In this document: positions 21,863 through 24,628 of the stretch, piece by piece
How the letters are laid out: every line of letters begins with the position of its first letter
Position numbering within the stretch: position 1 is the first letter of the stretch
DNA from: CAVPEW01 sp050247895
Lineage (GTDB): Bacteria > Actinomycetota > Acidimicrobiia > Acidimicrobiales > VFJN01
Reading direction: 5' to 3'
Length of the DNA stretch: 24,628 nucleotides
NCBI GenBank assembly: GCA_050247895.1
Contig: JBFWTJ010000010.1
Span: forward strand, 1 to 24,628
Made by a program: the position numbers and the translations under genes
The notes under the pieces: model-generated
What the model was told of the DNA's origin: nothing
Database searches by the model: none
The model's input: only the letters and a program-made list of their open reading frames with translations

Positions 21863-24518
21863 ACGACGCCCGCCCCCCGGTCCACCGGCGCCGCAGCGCC
21901 GCGGCGACGCGCCGGGCGTCGTCGCCCAGCACCTGGCCGGCGTGGCGGACCGCGGCGCGCGTGCCCTGGGCGTCCCATACCTCGGCGGTGGCCCCGACGC
22001 GACGAGCCGCCGCCCGCCGGGCGCGCACCCGCCGGGGCTCGGGGCCCGGGTCCTCGTCCGGCGGCGACGGCACGGGGGCGAGCTCGTAGGGCTCGAGGGG
22101 GCGGTCCTCCCAGGGCTCGTCAGGTGCCACGGGCACCCAGTCCGAGGCCCGTTCGACCCGGCCGGCGGCCACCGCGGCCCGGGCCTCGCGCAGGATCCGC
22201 AGGTAGCGCTCGCCCTGGCGGTGGGGCGAGAGCCCGAGCAGGGCGTCGCGGCGGGCCCGGTTCCCGAGCCGGGTCCGCAGCGCGGCGTCGCCCAGCAGCT
22301 CCTCGAGGGCCCGGCCCCACTCGGCCGGCTCGCCGGCCAGCACCCCGTTGACGCCCGGCTCGACCACCTCGCGGAACGGCTCGGTGGCCGCGGCGATCGT
22401 CGGGGTGGCGCACAGGGCGGCCTCCAGCCACTTGATCGCGCTCTTGGCCTCGTTGAACCGTCCCAGGGGTTCGAGGGGAGCCAGGTTCACGTCGAGGTCT
22501 CGGATGATCGCCGGCAGGTCGCGCCAGTCGGTCATGGGGATCCGCCGCAGGCGGGGCCCGAGCCGCTCCACCGCGTCCGACGGCGTGAGGTGCCCACCCA
22601 GCCACAGCTCGACGTCGGGGTGGCGGTCCAGCACCCCGAGGACCTCGGCCTCGACGTGGCCCCAGTCGCGGTCGTGCGTCGTGGTGCCGCTCAGGTACCC
22701 GACCCGCCGGGGACCGGGCCGGCGGGGCCGGCGGAGCTCGACGTCGCTGCGCCGGGCCAGGAGCAGGCCCACCCCGTTGGCCCACCGGTGCGCGGGCAGG
22801 CCGACCGCCGCCTCGGCGTGGGCGCACAGCGCGGCCGTGCTCCCCACGAACGCGTCGGCCTCCTCCATCGTGGTGCGGTAGCGGCGGACCCCGTCCAGCC
22901 ACAGCGCGGCCTCGTCCGGTGGCAGCACGCGCAGGGCGGGGATCTCCGCGGCCAGGTCGGGATCGAAGATCAGGTCGTCGACGTCGAAGAGGACCGGGAC
23001 GGCCGGCTTGCGGGCCTTGACCTCGGCCAGCAGGTCGAGGACCTGCACGGTGGCCGGCACCCGGTAGACGACCACCGCGTCGGCCCACCCGGCCAGCGAC
23101 CGCACCTGGGCGTCGCGGTAGTGGCGGACCTCCACCTCGACCCCGTGGAGGCCCAGCGCCTCCGCGGCCAGCCGGGCCCGGTAGCGCAGCGGCGCGCCCT
23201 CGATGCCCACCACGAAGAGCACCCGGCGCACGGTGCCCTCGCCGCCCCCGGCGTGCCGGGCCACGGGCCGGGCGGCCAGCAGGTCCCGGAGCCGGCCGTC
23301 GAGGCCGTCGATCTGCTCCTCCTCGGTGCGCACCTCGACGCCGACCGCGGCGGCCGACCAGCCCGGCAGGACGGCAGGCTCGTCCACGATCGAGGCCAGG
23401 GCGACGGCCAGCGCGCCGGCATCGCCGGTCGGGACGACCAGGCCGTTGCGGCCCGGGTGCACCACCGACTCGGGACCGAGGGAGTCCGAGCAGACCACCG
23501 GCACCCCGCGCAGCAGGGCCTCCCGCGTGAGCAGGGAGTGCGACTCGCGCATGAGCGAGGGGACGACCAGGACGTCGGTCGCGGCCAGGACCCCGTCGAG
23601 CTCGCCGTGGGCGAAGGGCTCGGCCAGCCGGACCGGACCGGGCAGGGGTCCGGTCCGGTCGGGCAGGACCCGGCTCGCGTCGGCGTGGACGACCAGCTCC
23701 CACCCCCCGGGGCGGTCGGCGGCCAGGCGCTCGGCCGCGTCGAGCAGCACGTGGACGCCCTTCATCGGGTTCCAGCCGCCGGCGTAGCGGAACCGCACCC
23801 GCTCGGGCGGCTCGGACCGGGGGGCGACGGCGGGCACCGAGGGCAGGCCGTTCTCGTCGACCACCAGGCGGTCGGAGGGCACGCCGGTGGCCGCGAAGAC
23901 CTCGGCCGCGGCGGCCGAGGGCGCCAGGACCAGGTCGGCCCGGGCCAGGGCCGGGTGGAGCACGGCCAGCCGCTCGGCCAGCCAGTCCCGACCGCCCTCG
24001 CAGTCGCACACGCCGGCGTCGACCACCGGCGAGCACGGGGACCAGCCCTTGTCGACCAGGAACAGCCGGCCGCACCACCACCAGAAGTCGTGCATGGTCA
24101 CCACGGTGGCCGCGCCCGAGCGCGCCGCCGCCTCGACCATCCCCCCGCCCAGGGTCTGCAGGGAGTGGAGGTGCACGACGTCGGGCCGCCGGGCCTCGAG
24201 GTGGCGCGAGAAGTCGGCGACGACGTCGGGGTTGTCGTAGTTGCGGGGGTCGGACCAGCCGATGAAGGCACCGATGGAGATCCAGCGGACCGGCAGGCCG
24301 TCGACCTGCTCGTCCCACGCCTCCAGGGGCGGGCGGTCGCCTCCCAGGGCGCCGGCGTACACCGACACGTCCCAGCCCCGGTCGCGCAGGCCCCGGGCCT
24401 GCCGATCGGGCACCAGGGTCCCGCCGCTGACGAAGTCGGGGGGGAAGTGCGCCGACACCACCACCAGGCGCGGGGGCCGGGGAACCGGGGCGGGCGACCC
24501 CGCCGTACCGTCCGTCAA
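21861..24518 (-). CDS. Two-domain glycosyltransferase (tandem GT4-type domains)
   Basis: 885 residues, about twice a normal GT4 enzyme. Domain 1 (about 17-420): VVVSAHFPPDFVSGGT, DVVHLHSLQTLGGG, TMHDFWWWCG with a cluster of four cysteines (C149, C162, C171, C173; possible metal site), RYAGGWNPMKGVHVLLDA, and an EX7E pair E325/E333 in RESHSLLTREALLRG. Domain 2 (about 430-780): RRVLFVVGIEGAPLRYRAR, LFDVDDLIFD, GYLSGTTTHDRDW and NEAKSAIKWLEAALCATPTI, a group-1 type seen in O-antigen clusters. A charged, Pro/Arg-rich tail (about 785-885) has no recognised domain. One chain probably adds two sugars or makes a disaccharide repeat. The TTG start at 24518 overlaps the preceding stop (TTGA) behind GGGGGAGAG. 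Confidence 0.88.
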   Translation of the reverse strand: MTDGTAGSPAPVPRPPRLVVVSAHFPPDFVSGGTLVPDRQARGLRDRGWDVSVYAGALGGDRPPLEAWDEQVDGLPVRWISIGAFIGWSDPRNYDNPDVVADFSRHLEARRPDVVHLHSLQTLGGGMVEAAARSGAATVVTMHDFWWWCGRLFLVDKGWSPCSPVVDAGVCDCEGGRDWLAERLAVLHPALARADLVLAPSAAAAEVFAATGVPSDRLVVDENGLPSVPAVAPRSEPPERVRFRYAGGWNPMKGVHVLLDAAERLAADRPGGWELVVHADASRVLPDRTGPLPGPVRLAEPFAHGELDGVLAATDVLVVPSLMRESHSLLTREALLRGVPVVCSDSLGPESVVHPGRNGLVVPTGDAGALAVALASIVDEPAVLPGWSAAAVGVEVRTEEEQIDGLDGRLRDLLAARPVARHAGGGEGTVRRVLFVVGIEGAPLRYRARLAAEALGLHGVEVEVRHYRDAQVRSLAGWADAVVVYRVPATVQVLDLLAEVKARKPAVPVLFDVDDLIFDPDLAAEIPALRVLPPDEAALWLDGVRRYRTTMEEADAFVGSTAALCAHAEAAVGLPAHRWANGVGLLLARRSDVELRRPRRPGPRRVGYLSGTTTHDRDWGHVEAEVLGVLDRHPDVELWLGGHLTPSDAVERLGPRLRRIPMTDWRDLPAIIRDLDVNLAPLEPLGRFNEAKSAIKWLEAALCATPTIAAATEPFREVVEPGVNGVLAGEPAEWGRALEELLGDAALRTRLGNRARRDALLGLSPHRQGERYLRILREARAAVAAGRVERASDWVPVAPDEPWEDRPLEPYELAPVPSPPDEDPGPEPRRVRARRAAARRVGATAEVWDAQGTRAAVRHAGQVLGDDARRVAAALRRRWTGGRAS

Positions 24519-24628
24519 CGAACGGGCTCTCCCCCGCGACCCCTGAGACGTCGGATCGGCCGGAGCACCCGCTCGATGAAGGCCTCGATCCGCTCGGTCG
24601 AGCGCCGCAGCTCGGCGAGCTCCGCCTC
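24515..24628 (-). CDS. C-terminal end of an unidentified gene (runs off the right edge)
   Basis: The last 37 codons of a gene entering from the right edge: EAELAELRRSTERIEAFIER, then RVLRPIRRLRG and a short tail ending in EPVR. The segment is helical and charged, with heptad-like spacing, as in the coiled-coil tails found on many surface-glycan glycosyltransferases and methyltransferases. The family cannot be named from this piece. Its TGA (24517-24515) overlaps the TTG start of the two-domain glycosyltransferase by 4 nt, so the two are in one operon. Confidence 0.6.
   Translation of the reverse strand, partial: EAELAELRRSTERIEAFIERVLRPIRRLRGRGGEPVR

Overview
This is a very GC-rich, densely packed chromosomal stretch from a free-living actinobacterium. 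The leaderless gene starts, the actinobacterial-type LpdA-like flavoprotein, the methylmalonyl-CoA mutase/MeaB pair and the Wzm/Wzt glycan-export genes all fit this. The class Acidimicrobiia is my guess; I cannot confirm it without a search. I see no tRNA or rRNA genes, insertion sequences, prophage or CRISPR arrays. The long antisense frames are shadows typical of such composition.

Left part (1-9.7 kb), mostly core metabolism. The 5' end of an acyl-CoA dehydrogenase gene points out of the window, divergent from a folate pair pabB-pabC (chorismate to p-aminobenzoate). Convergent to these lies a secreted GH43-type glycosidase with a five-unit FG-GAP-like C-terminal domain. A biotin protein ligase gene (birA) is divergent from an acyl-CoA carboxylase alpha subunit that carries its own biotin domain, so the ligase sits beside a probable substrate. 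An LpdA-like flavoprotein that lacks one of the two redox cysteines is translationally coupled to a MauE-like membrane protein. A FkbM-type methyltransferase is divergent from it.

Middle part (9.7-16.2 kb). One plus-strand operon holds methylmalonyl-CoA mutase, its G-protein chaperone MeaB, a large DUF2142-like membrane protein and a SAM-dependent methyltransferase, joined by 4-nt overlaps or a Shine-Dalgarno site. Just behind it is a short coding remnant of another repeat protein.

Right part (16.2-24.6 kb), cell-surface polysaccharide on the minus strand. Reading from the right edge: the 3' end of an unknown gene, a two-domain glycosyltransferase, a Wzm-like permease, a Wzt-like ATPase with a C-terminal glycan-recognition domain, another glycosyltransferase, and a secreted SpoIID/LytB-domain protein. 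The last carries the same five-unit C-terminal domain as the GH43 protein.

The most striking pattern is regulatory. Nearly every first gene has a TANNNT -10 hexamer 6-8 nt before its start codon and no Shine-Dalgarno site, which points to leaderless mRNAs. In two places the -10 hexamers of divergent genes overlap each other. I used this spacing to choose start codons. The second main pattern is the shared C-terminal domain, whose units 1 and 2 each carry a cysteine in both proteins.
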